Shown piece after piece: positions 25,572 to 34,442 of a stretch of DNA of 54,934 nucleotides. The stretch is from Acidobacteriota bacterium (lineage in GTDB: Bacteria > Acidobacteriota > Vicinamibacteria > Vicinamibacterales > JAFNAJ01), in assembly GCA_023384575.1 (NCBI GenBank), contig JAHDVP010000037.1:1-54934 (forward strand), written 5' to 3'. The translations under genes and the position numbers were made by a program. Each line of letters opens with the position of its first letter. The stretch's first letter is position 1. The notes under the pieces were generated by a model. That model did no database searches. It was not told where the DNA came from and saw only the letters and a list, made by a program, of their open reading frames with translations.

Positions 25572-26333
25572 GTGGCTCGCTATCCCTACTCGACGGGCTC
25601 GATGCGGTACACCTTCGGCCCCGGGGGCATCACTCCGGCCATCAAGGCGCTCATCCTCGTGAACGTGGCGGCGTTCCTCGTCACGGCGCTGTTTCCACGC
25701 ATCACGATCTATCTCGGCCTGACACCGCTCGCCGTCTTCGAACGTCTCTGGCTCTGGCAGCCCGTCAGCTACCTGTTCCTCCACAGCGGCTTGTTCCACA
25801 TCCTCTTCAACATGCTCGCGCTCTGGATGTTCGGCACGGAGCTCGAACGGCTCTGGGGCACGATCTTCTTCACGCGGTACTACTTCATCACCGGCATCGG
25901 TGCGGCCGCGACGACGCTGCTCGTGTCGCTGCTGCCGTTTGACTTCGCCCGCCCGACCTACTACGCGATCACCATCGGCGCCTCCGGAGCGGTCTACGGC
26001 ATCCTGCTCGCCTATGGGATGTACTACCCCGACCGGCCGATCTACATGTACCTGCTCTTCCCGATCCCGGCGAAGTACTTCGTGATCATCATCGGTGCCA
26101 TTGCCTTCTACTCGTCGCTGAGCGCGGCGAGCGGCGGTGTGGCGCACGCCGCGCACCTCGGCGGGCTGGTGGTCGGCTATCTCTACCTGTCGCGCGGGCG
26201 CGGCGGGCCGCTGGCCGAGGTGAAGTACCGCTACATGAAGTGGAAGATGGCGCGCGCGCGTCGGCGCTTCGATGTCGTGTCGGGTGGCCGAGGCCAGGGT
26301 GGCGGCTGGGGCGGAAGCGGCCGGGTCCACTGA
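25572..26333 (+). CDS. Rhomboid family intramembrane serine protease
   Basis: 253 residues, six predicted spans. 'YLFLHSGLFHILFNMLALWMFG' has the His and Asn of the HxxxN motif in span 2, 'ITIGASGAVYGILLAYG' has the catalytic Ser in GxSG, and 'GVAHAAHLGGLVVGYLYL' has the catalytic His. So all active-site residues are present and it should cleave membrane proteins inside the bilayer. The C-terminal 45 residues are Arg/Gly-rich and cytoplasmic. GTG start chosen from the promoter position. Confidence 0.9.
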   Translation: MARYPYSTGSMRYTFGPGGITPAIKALILVNVAAFLVTALFPRITIYLGLTPLAVFERLWLWQPVSYLFLHSGLFHILFNMLALWMFGTELERLWGTIFFTRYYFITGIGAAATTLLVSLLPFDFARPTYYAITIGASGAVYGILLAYGMYYPDRPIYMYLLFPIPAKYFVIIIGAIAFYSSLSAASGGVAHAAHLGGLVVGYLYLSRGRGGPLAEVKYRYMKWKMARARRRFDVVSGGRGQGGGWGGSGRVH

Positions 26334-26408
26334 CCTGCTGTCCTGTCTCGCGTAAGACCCACCACTCCCCGGGGCGGGGCCCTGACAGACCTTCCGCGGG
26401 ACACGACA

Positions 26409-26780
26409 CTACCCCGCCCAGTCGTCCCGGATGGGGCTGAACACGTCGAGCTCCAGCGTGTCCTCGAGCGCCTCGGCCTGGTGCGTCGCGTCGGCCGGTA
26501 CCCACAACACCTCGCCCGAGCGCACCACGGTCTCCTCGCCCTCGACCATCACCCGCAACGCCCCTTCGAGGACGTAGATCAGCTGTTCGCTGGCGTGGCG
26601 GTGCTGCGGCACGAGCGCGCCGCGCTTCAGGTACGCCTGCGAGACCATCACCCGCTCGCCCGAGACGACCTTCCGCGACACCATCTCGGTGATCCGCTCG
26701 GGCGCAATCTCGTCCCATCGGTGCAGCCGCACGGGAGGAAGGGCGACCGGTTGGTCGGCCGAAAGATCCGTCGTGTCCAC
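26409..26780 (-). CDS. Small cupin-domain protein
   Basis: 123 residues, single cupin barrel. Motif 1 'PQHRHASEQLIYVLEGALRV' gives His, His and Glu, and motif 2 'GEVLWVPADATHQAEAL' gives the third His, so a metal site is likely. Such short cupins bind small ligands or act as isomerase or dioxygenase; no substrate can be assigned. It starts with GTG 26780 behind AGGAG with five bases spacing. It is divergent from the E1 dehydrogenase gene, with a palindromic repeat between them. Confidence 0.8.
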   Translation of the reverse strand: MDTTDLSADQPVALPPVRLHRWDEIAPERITEMVSRKVVSGERVMVSQAYLKRGALVPQHRHASEQLIYVLEGALRVMVEGEETVVRSGEVLWVPADATHQAEALEDTLELDVFSPIRDDWAG

Positions 26781-26800
26781 GGCAGCTCCTGTGTTCAGTT

Positions 26801-26899
26801 CTTCGACTCACAAGTACGACGATGTCCGGTTCGCTCAGGGCCCAGTGCCGAGTGAGCGCGACGACGACAGGATACGTCGCGTGGGCTTGCGAATCGAAG
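26801..26899 (-). repeat. About 100-base palindromic repeat element, copy 1
   Basis: The outer ends CTTCGA and TCGAAG form an imperfect inverted repeat (CTTCGACTC... / ...GAATCGAAG) around a GC-rich centre. Read on the minus strand it shares long blocks (GCTCACTC, GCACTG, CCTGAGCGA, GAGTCGAAG) with the element at 53426-53533, so it is a dispersed family. It lies between the cupin and E1 genes. Confidence 0.65.
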
Positions 26900-26966
26900 C
26901 GCTAAGATGGTGTCGCTCAAGGGAATAGCTGATTATAGCGTGTGAGGAGACCTCGCGGCGGAATGG

Positions 26967-26972
26967 TATAAT
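26967..26972 (+). promoter_or_regulatory. Consensus -10 box for the E1 dehydrogenase gene
   Basis: A perfect TATAAT, 69 bases before the ATG at 27042, implies a leader of about 60 bases. No good -35 box is seen 16-19 bases upstream. Confidence 0.6.
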
Positions 26973-27041
26973 CCAGCCCTTCCGCTGGTACCAGGCCGGG
27001 CGGTGCCGAGACGGGCCACCTCGGCTCGGGAGATCTGCCGA

Positions 27042-29177
27042 ATGAAGACTGCCGTGACGAACGGAGCCGCAACGACTCCCGCCAAGCAGGCGGCAGGGGA
27101 CCTCTCGCGTGAGATGCTTCTCCGCGCCTACCGCACGATGGTCCTGTCGCGGAAGATCGACGACAAGGAGGTTCAGCTCAAGAACCAGAGCAAGATCTTC
27201 TTCCAGATCAGCGGCGCCGGGCACGAGGCGATTCTCACGGCTGTCGGCTTGCACCTGCGGCCCGGCCAGGACTGGCTCTACCCGTACTACCGCGACCGCG
27301 CCCTCTGCCTCACCGTCGGCGTCACGCCCTACGAGATGCTGCTTCAGGCCGTCGGCGCCAAGGACGACCCCGCCTCCGGTGGCCGGCAGATGCCCTCGCA
27401 CTGGGGCCACCGACAGCTCAACATCGTCTCGCAGTCGAGCCCGACCGGCACGCAGTGCCTGCAGGCGGTCGGATGCGCGGAAGCCGGCGACCTCTACTCT
27501 CGTTTCCATGCCATCGAGGGGCGCGAGCGGCTGTTCCACCCGGAAGAGATCGTCTACGTGTCGCTCGGGGACGGAACGACCAGCGAGGGCGAGTTCTGGG
27601 AGTCGCTGAACACGGCGTGTACGAAGCAACTGCCGGTCCTGTACCTCGTCGAGGACAACGGATACGCGATCTCGGTGCCGGTCGAGGTCCAGACCGCGGG
27701 CGGCGACATCAGCCGCCTGGTATCGGGGTTTCCCGGCCTCGAAGTCATCCGGTGCGACGGCACCGACTTCGCGGCCAGCTTCGCCGCGGCGGCCGAAGCC
27801 GTTGCCTACGTTCGCGCGCGGCGGGGTCCGGCACTCCTGCACGCGAAGGTCGTGCGGCCCTACTCGCATTCGCTCTCCGACGACGAGCGATTGTACAAGA
27901 CGCCGGCAGAGCGCGAGACCGAGGCCAGGCGCGATCCCATCCGGCGGCTGGCCGAGTCGCTCGAGCATCGAGGCCTCGCTACCGCCGACATGCTGGCCGA
28001 CATCACGGCGCTCGTCGAGCGGGAGGTGGCCGAAGCCGCGGACCGGGCGCTCGCCGCGCCCAAGCCCAGGCCCGAAACCGCGACGTTCTTCGTGTACTCG
28101 CCGACGGTCGACCCATCGGGCGACGCGTTTCTCGCAGACGCGGTTCCCGAGGGCAAGCCCGATACGATGGTGGCCGCCATCAACCGCACCTTGAAGGACG
28201 AGATGGCGGGCAATCCGCGCATCGTGGTCTTCGGCGAGGACGTGGCCGACGCGAGCCGGGAAGACGCCCTGGCCCACGTGCCGGGCAAGGGCGGCGTCTT
28301 CAAGGTCACGCACGGACTGCAGCGGACCTTTGGCTCCGATCGGGTGTTCAACTCTCCGCTGGCCGAGGCCAACATCATCGGACGCGCCGTCGGCATGGCG
28401 ACGCGCGGGCTCAAGCCGGTCGTCGAGATCCAGTTCTTCGACTACATCTGGCCGGCCATGATGCAGCTGCGCGACGAGATGTCGATGCTGCGCTACCGGT
28501 CGAACAACCACTGGTCGTGCCCGATGGTCGTCCGTGTGCCCATCGGCGGCTACCTGCGGGGCGGCGCGCCGTACCACAGCCAGTCGGGCGAGAGCATCTT
28601 CGCGCACTGTCCCGGCATCCGCATCGCCTTCCCCTCGAACGCGGTCGACGCCGCGGGACTGCTGCGGACGGCCATCCGGTGCGACGACCCGGTGCTCTTC
28701 CTCGAGCACAAGCATCTCTACCGGCAGACGTACAACAAGGGCCAGTACCCTGGACCCGACTACACCATCCCGTTCGGCAGGGCCGCCGTGCGCCGCGAGG
28801 GGACGGATGTCGTCGTGCTCACGTACGGCGCGCTCGTGCAGCGCTCGCTGCTCGCCGCCCAGCAGGCCGAGAAGCTCGGCGTCAGCACGATGGTCGTCGA
28901 CCTCCGGACCCTCGTCCCCCTCGACTGGGCGACGATCGCGGCGGCCGTCGCGCGCACGAACCGCGTGGTCGTGGCGCACGAGGACCAGCTGACGTGCGGC
29001 TTTGGAGCGGAGATCGCGGCGCGGATCGGCAGCGAGCTGTTCGAACACCTCGACGCCCCGGTGCGGCGGGTCGCGGCGCTCGATACGCCGGTGGCCTACT
29101 GCCCGGAGGTCGAAGAAGTCATCCTGCCCCAGTCAGCCGACGTGTTGAGAGCGATCGAGGAGGTCGCGTCGTACTGA
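27042..29177 (+). CDS. 2-oxoacid (branched-chain type) dehydrogenase E1, fused alpha-beta
   Basis: 711 residues. The alpha half (1-345) carries '[21 protein letters not shown]', '[12 protein letters not shown]' and the thiamine-diphosphate motif '[18 protein letters not shown]' ending 'EDNGYAIS'. The beta half (375-711) has '[14 protein letters not shown]', '[18 protein letters not shown]' and '[19 protein letters not shown]'. It decarboxylates a 2-oxoacid and passes the acyl group to a lipoyl E2. The gene for neither E2 nor E3 is next to it. Start ATG 27042 has GGGAGA eight bases before it; an upstream GTG at 27003 is less likely. Confidence 0.9.
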   Translation: MKTAVTNGAATTPAKQAAGDLSREMLLRAYRTMVLSRKIDDKEVQLKNQSKIFFQISGAGHEAILTAVGLHLRPGQDWLYPYYRDRALCLTVGVTPYEMLLQAVGAKDDPASGGRQMPSHWGHRQLNIVSQSSPTGTQCLQAVGCAEAGDLYSRFHAIEGRERLFHPEEIVYVSLGDGTTSEGEFWESLNTACTKQLPVLYLVEDNGYAISVPVEVQTAGGDISRLVSGFPGLEVIRCDGTDFAASFAAAAEAVAYVRARRGPALLHAKVVRPYSHSLSDDERLYKTPAERETEARRDPIRRLAESLEHRGLATADMLADITALVEREVAEAADRALAAPKPRPETATFFVYSPTVDPSGDAFLADAVPEGKPDTMVAAINRTLKDEMAGNPRIVVFGEDVADASREDALAHVPGKGGVFKVTHGLQRTFGSDRVFNSPLAEANIIGRAVGMATRGLKPVVEIQFFDYIWPAMMQLRDEMSMLRYRSNNHWSCPMVVRVPIGGYLRGGAPYHSQSGESIFAHCPGIRIAFPSNAVDAAGLLRTAIRCDDPVLFLEHKHLYRQTYNKGQYPGPDYTIPFGRAAVRREGTDVVVLTYGALVQRSLLAAQQAEKLGVSTMVVDLRTLVPLDWATIAAAVARTNRVVVAHEDQLTCGFGAEIAARIGSELFEHLDAPVRRVAALDTPVAYCPEVEEVILPQSADVLRAIEEVASY

Positions 29178-29281
29178 CCGCCCACAACGGTGCCGCGGCC
29201 GACAGGCCGCACGCGCCTCGTCCCCGGTGCCGCCACCGGCCCGCTCGCGGCGTCTCGTGGCGCGCGGCCCCCGCGGCGGCG

Positions 29282-30268
29282 GTGATCGCCGCATGTTGGC
29301 TCGTGCAGCTCGACGCCCGCGCCGTCGAGGTCCTGACCTCCGTCGGGGGCCTGCCGGTTCACGTCGCGGGCATGTTCGAGGAGCCCCTCCAGTTCCAGCA
29401 GTCGCCGTCCGGACGGTACTTCGTCTTCGACCGCCGGGCGCACGCCGTGTACCTCGTCGATCGCGAGCGGGGCGAGGCCACGCGTATCGTCGACGTCGGC
29501 CCGGAACAGGGTCGCCTGCTCGGGCCGACGGCGTTCGACACCGGGCCCCACGGCATCTTCGCCATCGCGGACGCGCCAAACCGCGTCGAGCGGATTCAGT
29601 TCTTCAACGAGCAGGGCCAGCGTGTCGGGAGCTTTCGGCTTCCTGGCCGCGCGTCGGCGCGTGTCACGCTCGGCACGCTGGTGCTGAGCGGGGTCGGGTC
29701 GCTGCAGTACACTGGGCGGTCCGTGCTCATCAACCAGCCGGAGACCGGGGGCCTCGTCACCGAGTACGGGCTTGCCGGGACCCCCGTGAGAACGTTCGGC
29801 CAGCTCAGACCCACCGGGCACGAGCGCGACCGCGATCTGCACCTGGCGTTCAACGTCGGCCTCCCGCTCGTCGACCCAACCGGCGGGTACTACTTCGTGT
29901 TCCTCACCGGTGAGCCGCGCTTCAGGAAGTACGACCCCGAGGGCCGGCTGGTCTTCGAACGCCTCATGCAGGGACGGGAGCTCGACGAACTGCTGCGGGC
30001 GATGCCGACGAGCTGGCCGCGCCGCGAGGTCAACGACGAGAGCCTGCCGATCGTCCCGCCCATCGTCCGCGCGGCCGCGGTCGATCGCGATGGGCGGCTC
30101 TGGGTCTCACTCGTCACGCCCTTCACGTACGTCTTCAACGGCGACGGCGACAAGGTGCGGACGGTGCAGTTCCGGGCCGCCGGCCTGCTTGCGCCGACGA
30201 GCCTGTCGTTTGCCCTCTCCGGGCGCCTGCTCGTGACGCCGGGTCTGTACGAGTTCGACGTCCGCTGA
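29282..30268 (+). CDS. Predicted exported beta-propeller-like protein, function unknown
   Basis: About 328 residues with repeated strands typical of a six-bladed propeller ('GRYFVFDRRAHAVYLVDRERG', 'GPTAFDTGPHGIFAIADAPNRV' in part, 'RAAAVDRDGRLWVSLVTPF'). The open frame continues upstream and encodes an Arg-rich then hydrophobic stretch (AAPAAAVIAACWLV) like a signal peptide, but it has no ATG, GTG or TTG before GTG 29282. The only candidate is CTG 29174, which would overlap the E1 stop. So the true N-terminus is uncertain and the signal peptide may be longer than shown. No catalytic motif is visible. Confidence 0.65.
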   Translation: MIAACWLVQLDARAVEVLTSVGGLPVHVAGMFEEPLQFQQSPSGRYFVFDRRAHAVYLVDRERGEATRIVDVGPEQGRLLGPTAFDTGPHGIFAIADAPNRVERIQFFNEQGQRVGSFRLPGRASARVTLGTLVLSGVGSLQYTGRSVLINQPETGGLVTEYGLAGTPVRTFGQLRPTGHERDRDLHLAFNVGLPLVDPTGGYYFVFLTGEPRFRKYDPEGRLVFERLMQGRELDELLRAMPTSWPRREVNDESLPIVPPIVRAAAVDRDGRLWVSLVTPFTYVFNGDGDKVRTVQFRAAGLLAPTSLSFALSGRLLVTPGLYEFDVR

Positions 30269-30272
30269 GCGA

Positions 30273-31028
30273 CTACTTCCTCATCGCCGCCACGACGGCC
30301 GCCCGACGGCTCCTCGACTCCTCGCCGTCCCACGACGCGGCGAACTCCTCAGCCACCGCCCGCCGGTCGGCCGGGGTCATCGGCGGCGACGCCAGGCTGG
30401 CCTTGAGGGCGGCGAAGGCGGATGGCGGCTTCTCCGAGAGATCCTGCGCCAGCGCGATCGCCCGGGCTCGAACCTCCTCCACGGGGGCGAGCTCGAGGGC
30501 GAGCCCCGATGCGAGCGCCCGCGCCGCCGGCAGCTGCTGACCGGTGAGCAGGAGGTAGCGGAGCGTCGGGTCGCCACACACGTGCAGCATCGGCTGCACC
30601 GTGCGCCTCGGCAGGACGATCCCGAGGTTCACCTCGTTGAGGGCGAAGCCGAATTCCCCGTCGGCCATGACGCGGAAGTCGCACGCGAGCGCCAGAATCG
30701 CCCCGCCTGCGTACGCGTGCCCGGACACGGCCGCCACCGTCGGCTTGGGCAGGCCGCGCAGGGCCTCGAACAACCCGACGAAGCGGTCGAAGAAGGCGGC
30801 CATGGCTGCCCGCTCGAGAGGAAACACCTCGGCCACGTCGAAGCCCCCCGAGAACAGCCTGGTGCTGGCGCTGGCGAGGACCACCGCGCGGGCCGAAGCG
30901 TCGGCCGACGCCTCGGCCACGGCGGCGTGCAGCTCGTCGAGCATCGCGGCGTCGATGGCGTTGGCCTTCCCGCGGGCCATGGTGATGATCGACACACCGC
31001 CCGCGCGTTCCACCTGCAGGTGCTGCAT
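30273..31028 (-). CDS. Enoyl-CoA hydratase/isomerase (crotonase) family protein
   Basis: 251 residues. 'ASTRLFSGGFDVAEVF' supplies the first oxyanion-hole segment, and 'AAVSGHAYAGGAILALACDFRVMA' the second with the GG pair. 'FALNEVNLGIVLP' replaces the common 'PE.GLG..PG.GGT' block, closer to enoyl-CoA isomerases than hydratases. Handles acyl-CoA in the cytosol, exact reaction unproven. ATG 31028 has AAAGGAG four bases away. It lies 42 bases downstream of the XRE regulator gene on the same strand, so the two are likely co-transcribed. Confidence 0.85.
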   Translation of the reverse strand: MQHLQVERAGGVSIITMARGKANAIDAAMLDELHAAVAEASADASARAVVLASASTRLFSGGFDVAEVFPLERAAMAAFFDRFVGLFEALRGLPKPTVAAVSGHAYAGGAILALACDFRVMADGEFGFALNEVNLGIVLPRRTVQPMLHVCGDPTLRYLLLTGQQLPAARALASGLALELAPVEEVRARAIALAQDLSEKPPSAFAALKASLASPPMTPADRRAVAEEFAASWDGEESRSRRAAVVAAMRK

Positions 31029-31070
31029 GCGCTCCTTTCGCCGGCCGCGTGCGGCCGGGCTGGCGGGATC

Positions 31071-32666
31071 TTATCGCGGAAGGCCGAGCGAGCGACGCCT
31101 CGGGCTGCCGCCTTTCGAACGCCGCTGGTCCCTGGGGACTGCCGGCGAGGGCCGTTCGCTGTCGGACGGACCGCTCACCCCGAGTGCCGCGAGCTCGCGC
31201 CGGCGCGCGTCGCGCGCGGCAGTGCGGTCCTGACGTCGGGCCGGGGCGACCCGTTCGCCGCACTGGTCGGGGCCGAGGGCGCAGCGTTCGCAGGTCGCGC
31301 CCACCACGATGCGTGGCAGCGCGCGGGGCGTCGCGAACCGGATGGTCTTCGCCAGGGCATCGTCGGCCCAGGCGCCAACCGCCAGGCCAATCGGGCCGCC
31401 CGTGACGAGCGATCGCGGCACGCCCATGCCCAGGCTGAAGAAGTCGCCGCTGGCCTCCGGCCACGTCGACAGCTGCGCGCCCACCGCGGGCGACGACGTG
31501 GGCGCCATCGGTCGATCGGAGGCCTCGAGCGACGTCAGGAGGCGCGTCGCGAGAGAGCGTCGGCAGAGGTGTTCGTGTCGGCTGACGGAGAGGGGCCGGC
31601 GTCCGCTCGAGGGCTCGACGGAGAAGGTCACTCGGAGGTCGCGATCGACCAGGCTCACCTCGGTCCAGTACGCCGGCACGCCGAACTGCCCTGCGATCAC
31701 GTGCGCGATCCGTCGCATCAGCACCTCCGGGACGACGCGGTACTGATCGGCGAGGGCGAGCAGCGCTTCGGGCTGCCAGGTCGACCCGCGGAAGACTGGC
31801 TTCAGGTCGCGCGCCAGCCGCTGGCGGGGCACGAGCAACGCACCGGCGAAGTACGATGCCCGGAAGTCGTTGAGGGCCACGCTGAAGGAGACCGGGGCCT
31901 CGGCCGGCAGCGTGAGCGAACGCGTGACCGGGCCCAGCAGCCCATAGCCGGCCTCGCGGGCGAGGACGAACGCCTGCTCGGCCTCGGTGAGTCCGGAGGC
32001 CAGCAGGAGGCGCGATCTCGGCCCGCCGGTGCGCGCGGAGAGCAGCGACATCAACGCGGGTCGCGTGTTGAGCGCTCCGCCATCGATCGCGGCGACGAAG
32101 TTGCCCTCGACGAACGCGCGGAGCGCCTCGCGAGTGGGCCCTCGCCCCGGCCCGCCGCTTCCGAGACGCCGACCCACCTGCTCGGCCAGCTGCTCGAGCT
32201 CGTCGTCGTGGAACCCGGACAGCTCGCAGTGCGCGCGCAGGATGGCGCCGACGATGCTCGCCGCGTCGATGTCGTGCTGCCGGGCCAGGTCCTGGAACAC
32301 GCCGATCAGGGCGACGATCTCGTGGGGGCGCCGTGTCAGCAGCTTCGACAGGTCGGCGGCAGGCAGGCCGAAGCGGTCGAACGGGAAGCCGAGGAGGGCG
32401 GGCGAGGCCAGCCACCGGCGCAGGTCGTCGAGGTCGGGGTCGAGCGTGGTCGAGATCAGCTCGTCGTAGGTGCACTCGAGCCCGTCGGCGAGGTGGGCGA
32501 TCTTCTCGACCTTCGGGTACTTCTGGCCCGCTTCGATCTCCGCGAGGTAGGAGGTCGACAACCCGGCGCGTTCGGCGAGGGCCGACAGCGTGAGGTGGCG
32601 GCTCTCGCGCAGGCGCCGCAGTTTGAGGCCGAACACGGCCCGCGGGTCGAGCTGGGGTCCGGTCAC
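31071..32666 (-). CDS. XRE-family regulator with ImmA/IrrE-like and ScfR-type C-terminal domain
   Basis: 531 residues. An N-terminal helix-turn-helix ('KLRRLRESRHLTLSALAERAGLSTSYLAEIEAG', in part, residues 14-50) is followed by a long domain resembling the regulators of propionate/short-chain acyl-CoA metabolism. The ImmA-like block 'NDFRASYFAGALLVP' is kept, but I see no HExxH upstream of it, so protease activity is unlikely. A Cys cluster 'CERCALGPDQC' is near residue 460. It probably controls the downstream crotonase gene. GTG 32666 is preferred because GGAGG precedes it; GTG 32696 is the alternative. Confidence 0.78.
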   Translation of the reverse strand: MTGPQLDPRAVFGLKLRRLRESRHLTLSALAERAGLSTSYLAEIEAGQKYPKVEKIAHLADGLECTYDELISTTLDPDLDDLRRWLASPALLGFPFDRFGLPAADLSKLLTRRPHEIVALIGVFQDLARQHDIDAASIVGAILRAHCELSGFHDDELEQLAEQVGRRLGSGGPGRGPTREALRAFVEGNFVAAIDGGALNTRPALMSLLSARTGGPRSRLLLASGLTEAEQAFVLAREAGYGLLGPVTRSLTLPAEAPVSFSVALNDFRASYFAGALLVPRQRLARDLKPVFRGSTWQPEALLALADQYRVVPEVLMRRIAHVIAGQFGVPAYWTEVSLVDRDLRVTFSVEPSSGRRPLSVSRHEHLCRRSLATRLLTSLEASDRPMAPTSSPAVGAQLSTWPEASGDFFSLGMGVPRSLVTGGPIGLAVGAWADDALAKTIRFATPRALPRIVVGATCERCALGPDQCGERVAPARRQDRTAARDARRRELAALGVSGPSDSERPSPAVPRDQRRSKGGSPRRRSLGLPR

Positions 32667-32842
32667 CGAGCCTCCAGAGGGGAGACGCTTCGGCACGACT
32701 GTACCACCATTCTGTTCGCTGCCAGCGAATTTTCGCCAAGCTGCCCCCTCGTCGGCGGCGGGCGCGACGGCAGGCCTCGACCCGCCCCTCCCACCGGCTC
32801 ACCCCCTCGTGCACCATGCACCCTCCGGCCGCGCCAGCGTCG

Positions 32843-32848
32843 TATTAG
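32843..32848 (+). promoter_or_regulatory. -10-like box before the ECF sigma gene
   Basis: TATTAG lies 7 bases before ATG 32856. The match to consensus is partial, but spacing is the same as for other genes in this window. Confidence 0.3.
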
Positions 32849-32855
32849 CTCACAG

Positions 32856-33419
32856 ATGGTCACCGCCCAGGCTGCCACCGTCGCCGATGCCGCTCCGGAT
32901 CCCGTGCTCGACCGGGCACGCGCGGGCGACGAGGACGCGTTCGGCGAGCTGGTGCGGACCAACCAGCGGCTGGTGTACAGCCTGGCGTGGCACATGCTGC
33001 GCGACCGGGCGCTGGCCGAGGACGTGGCGCAGGAAGTCTTTCTGCAGCTGTCGGATCGGCTCGACGACATCGGGTCGCGGGCCCATCTCCTGCACTGGCT
33101 GCGCCGCGTCACCGCCCACCGGGCCATCGACCAGGCCCGGAGGCAACGGGCGCGGCCGGCGGTGCCGCTCGACGAGACCCCCACGCCGCACCTGGCGACC
33201 CCCGATGTCGACCCGTGGGTGACGCGCACGCTGCGACGCCTCGTGGCCTCGCTGCCCCCACGGGCCCGGTTGGTCGTCGTGCTGCGCTACCAGGAAGACC
33301 TCGACCCGCTGGAGATCGCCCGTCTGCTCGACGTGCCGATCAACACGGTCAAGAGCCTGCTGCGACGGAGCCTCGCGGTGCTGCGCCGCCGTGCCACGGC
33401 GCTCCAGGAGGTTCGGTGA
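32856..33419 (+). CDS. ECF-type RNA polymerase sigma factor
   Basis: 187 residues: sigma region 2 'FGELVRTNQRLVYSLAWHMLRDRALAEDVAQEVFLQL' (quoted in part) and region 4 'LPPRARLVVVLRYQEDLDPLEIARLLDVPINTVKS', a typical ECF layout without regions 1 and 3. Should direct polymerase to a small regulon, often including its own operon. The stop overlaps the ATG of the next gene by one base. That gene encodes a small membrane protein, which is a candidate anti-sigma factor. Confidence 0.9.
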   Translation: MVTAQAATVADAAPDPVLDRARAGDEDAFGELVRTNQRLVYSLAWHMLRDRALAEDVAQEVFLQLSDRLDDIGSRAHLLHWLRRVTAHRAIDQARRQRARPAVPLDETPTPHLATPDVDPWVTRTLRRLVASLPPRARLVVVLRYQEDLDPLEIARLLDVPINTVKSLLRRSLAVLRRRATALQEVR

Positions 33420-33766
33420 TGTGGTTGGATGCTGGGCTGCGACGTACGCTCGAGCGGGTGGACCCGCCGGCAGGGTTCGTCGAGCGAACGCTGGCGCGCC
33501 GGCGGCTCACCCGGGGTGCGCCGCACGGACGTCCGGCGCCGACGCGGTCGTCGTGGAGACTCGTCCTCGGCCTTGCCGCGTCGCTCGTCGCCACGACGGC
33601 TCTCGGCCTGGGCTACCTCCACCGCGCGCAGCAGGCCGAGGCGTCGAGGGCGCGCGACGAAATCCGCGCCGCCCTGCACATCACCAGTGTCGAGTTGAAC
33701 CGGGTGCATCGGCACGTCGTGCGCACGGACGAAGCCGTCACTCCCGACGTCGGTGGACGACGATAG
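33419..33766 (+). CDS. Small single-span membrane protein, putative anti-sigma partner
   Basis: 115 residues. Residues 1-45 are cytoplasmic and charged, then 'WRLVLGLAASLVATTALGLGY' spans the membrane, then a short extracytoplasmic tail follows. There is no zinc-binding HxxxCxxC as in ZAS anti-sigma factors. The role is inferred from position: it overlaps the sigma gene stop and precedes a secreted DUF4252 protein. Family not recognised from sequence alone. Confidence 0.6.
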   Translation: MWLDAGLRRTLERVDPPAGFVERTLARRRLTRGAPHGRPAPTRSSWRLVLGLAASLVATTALGLGYLHRAQQAEASRARDEIRAALHITSVELNRVHRHVVRTDEAVTPDVGGRR

Positions 33767-33789
33767 CCCTTCGCGAGGAGGATCAGACC

Positions 33790-34359
33790 ATGTCACGCAC
33801 GTTCACGAGTCGCATCGCGCTCATCGCCATGATGGCCGCGGTCGCCGTGGTCATCCCGGTCCGCGCCTCGGGTCAGGAGGCTCGGCTGTCGCTGCCGGCC
33901 TTCGACGACCTGGCCAGGAGAGCGAGCGAGTCGGTCGACATCACGCTCGATCTCTCGCTCCTGCGGCTGGCCGCGGGGTTCCTCAGCGACGCGGGCGAAG
34001 ACGCGGCCATCAAGGAGCTCGTAGGCGGCCTGCAGGGCGTCTACGTGAAGAGCTTCGAGTTCGACGCCGACGGCGCGTACAACCCCTCCGACGTCGACCG
34101 CGTCCGCGCCCAGCTTGCCAAGGGACCGTGGGCACGCCTCGTCGACGTGCGCAGCGCGCGCGACCGGAGCCAGACCGAGGTCTACGTGTGGCGGGACCAG
34201 GGCGTGTCGAAGGGGCTCGCCGTCGTCTCCACCGAGCCGCGCCGCCTGACCATCGTCAACATCGTCGGGACCATCGACATCGACAAGCTGAGGCGGCTCG
34301 AGGGGCAGTTCGGCATTCCCAAACTCGACCTCGAGGCGCAGGCGCCTCCCAGGAAGTAG
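33790..34359 (+). CDS. Secreted DUF4252-like protein
   Basis: 189 residues with a Sec signal ('SRIALIAMMAAVAVVIPVRASGQ', cleavage near 28). The mature part has 'FDDLARRASESVDITLDLSLLRLAAGFL', 'ELVGGLQGVYVKSFEF' and 'LTIVNIVGTIDIDKLRRLEGQFGIP' (in part), the pattern of DUF4252. Proteins of this family often follow an ECF sigma/anti-sigma pair, as here. Biochemical role unknown. An AGGAGG-like sequence precedes the ATG. Confidence 0.75.
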   Translation: MSRTFTSRIALIAMMAAVAVVIPVRASGQEARLSLPAFDDLARRASESVDITLDLSLLRLAAGFLSDAGEDAAIKELVGGLQGVYVKSFEFDADGAYNPSDVDRVRAQLAKGPWARLVDVRSARDRSQTEVYVWRDQGVSKGLAVVSTEPRRLTIVNIVGTIDIDKLRRLEGQFGIPKLDLEAQAPPRK

Positions 34360-34442
34360 GCGGCCGGGGCGTGGACGGCAGCGGCGCGTGACCGTTGAAC
34401 GGTCGATCTCGAAGGGCGTCGGCACGGTGATAGGCTGGAGGG

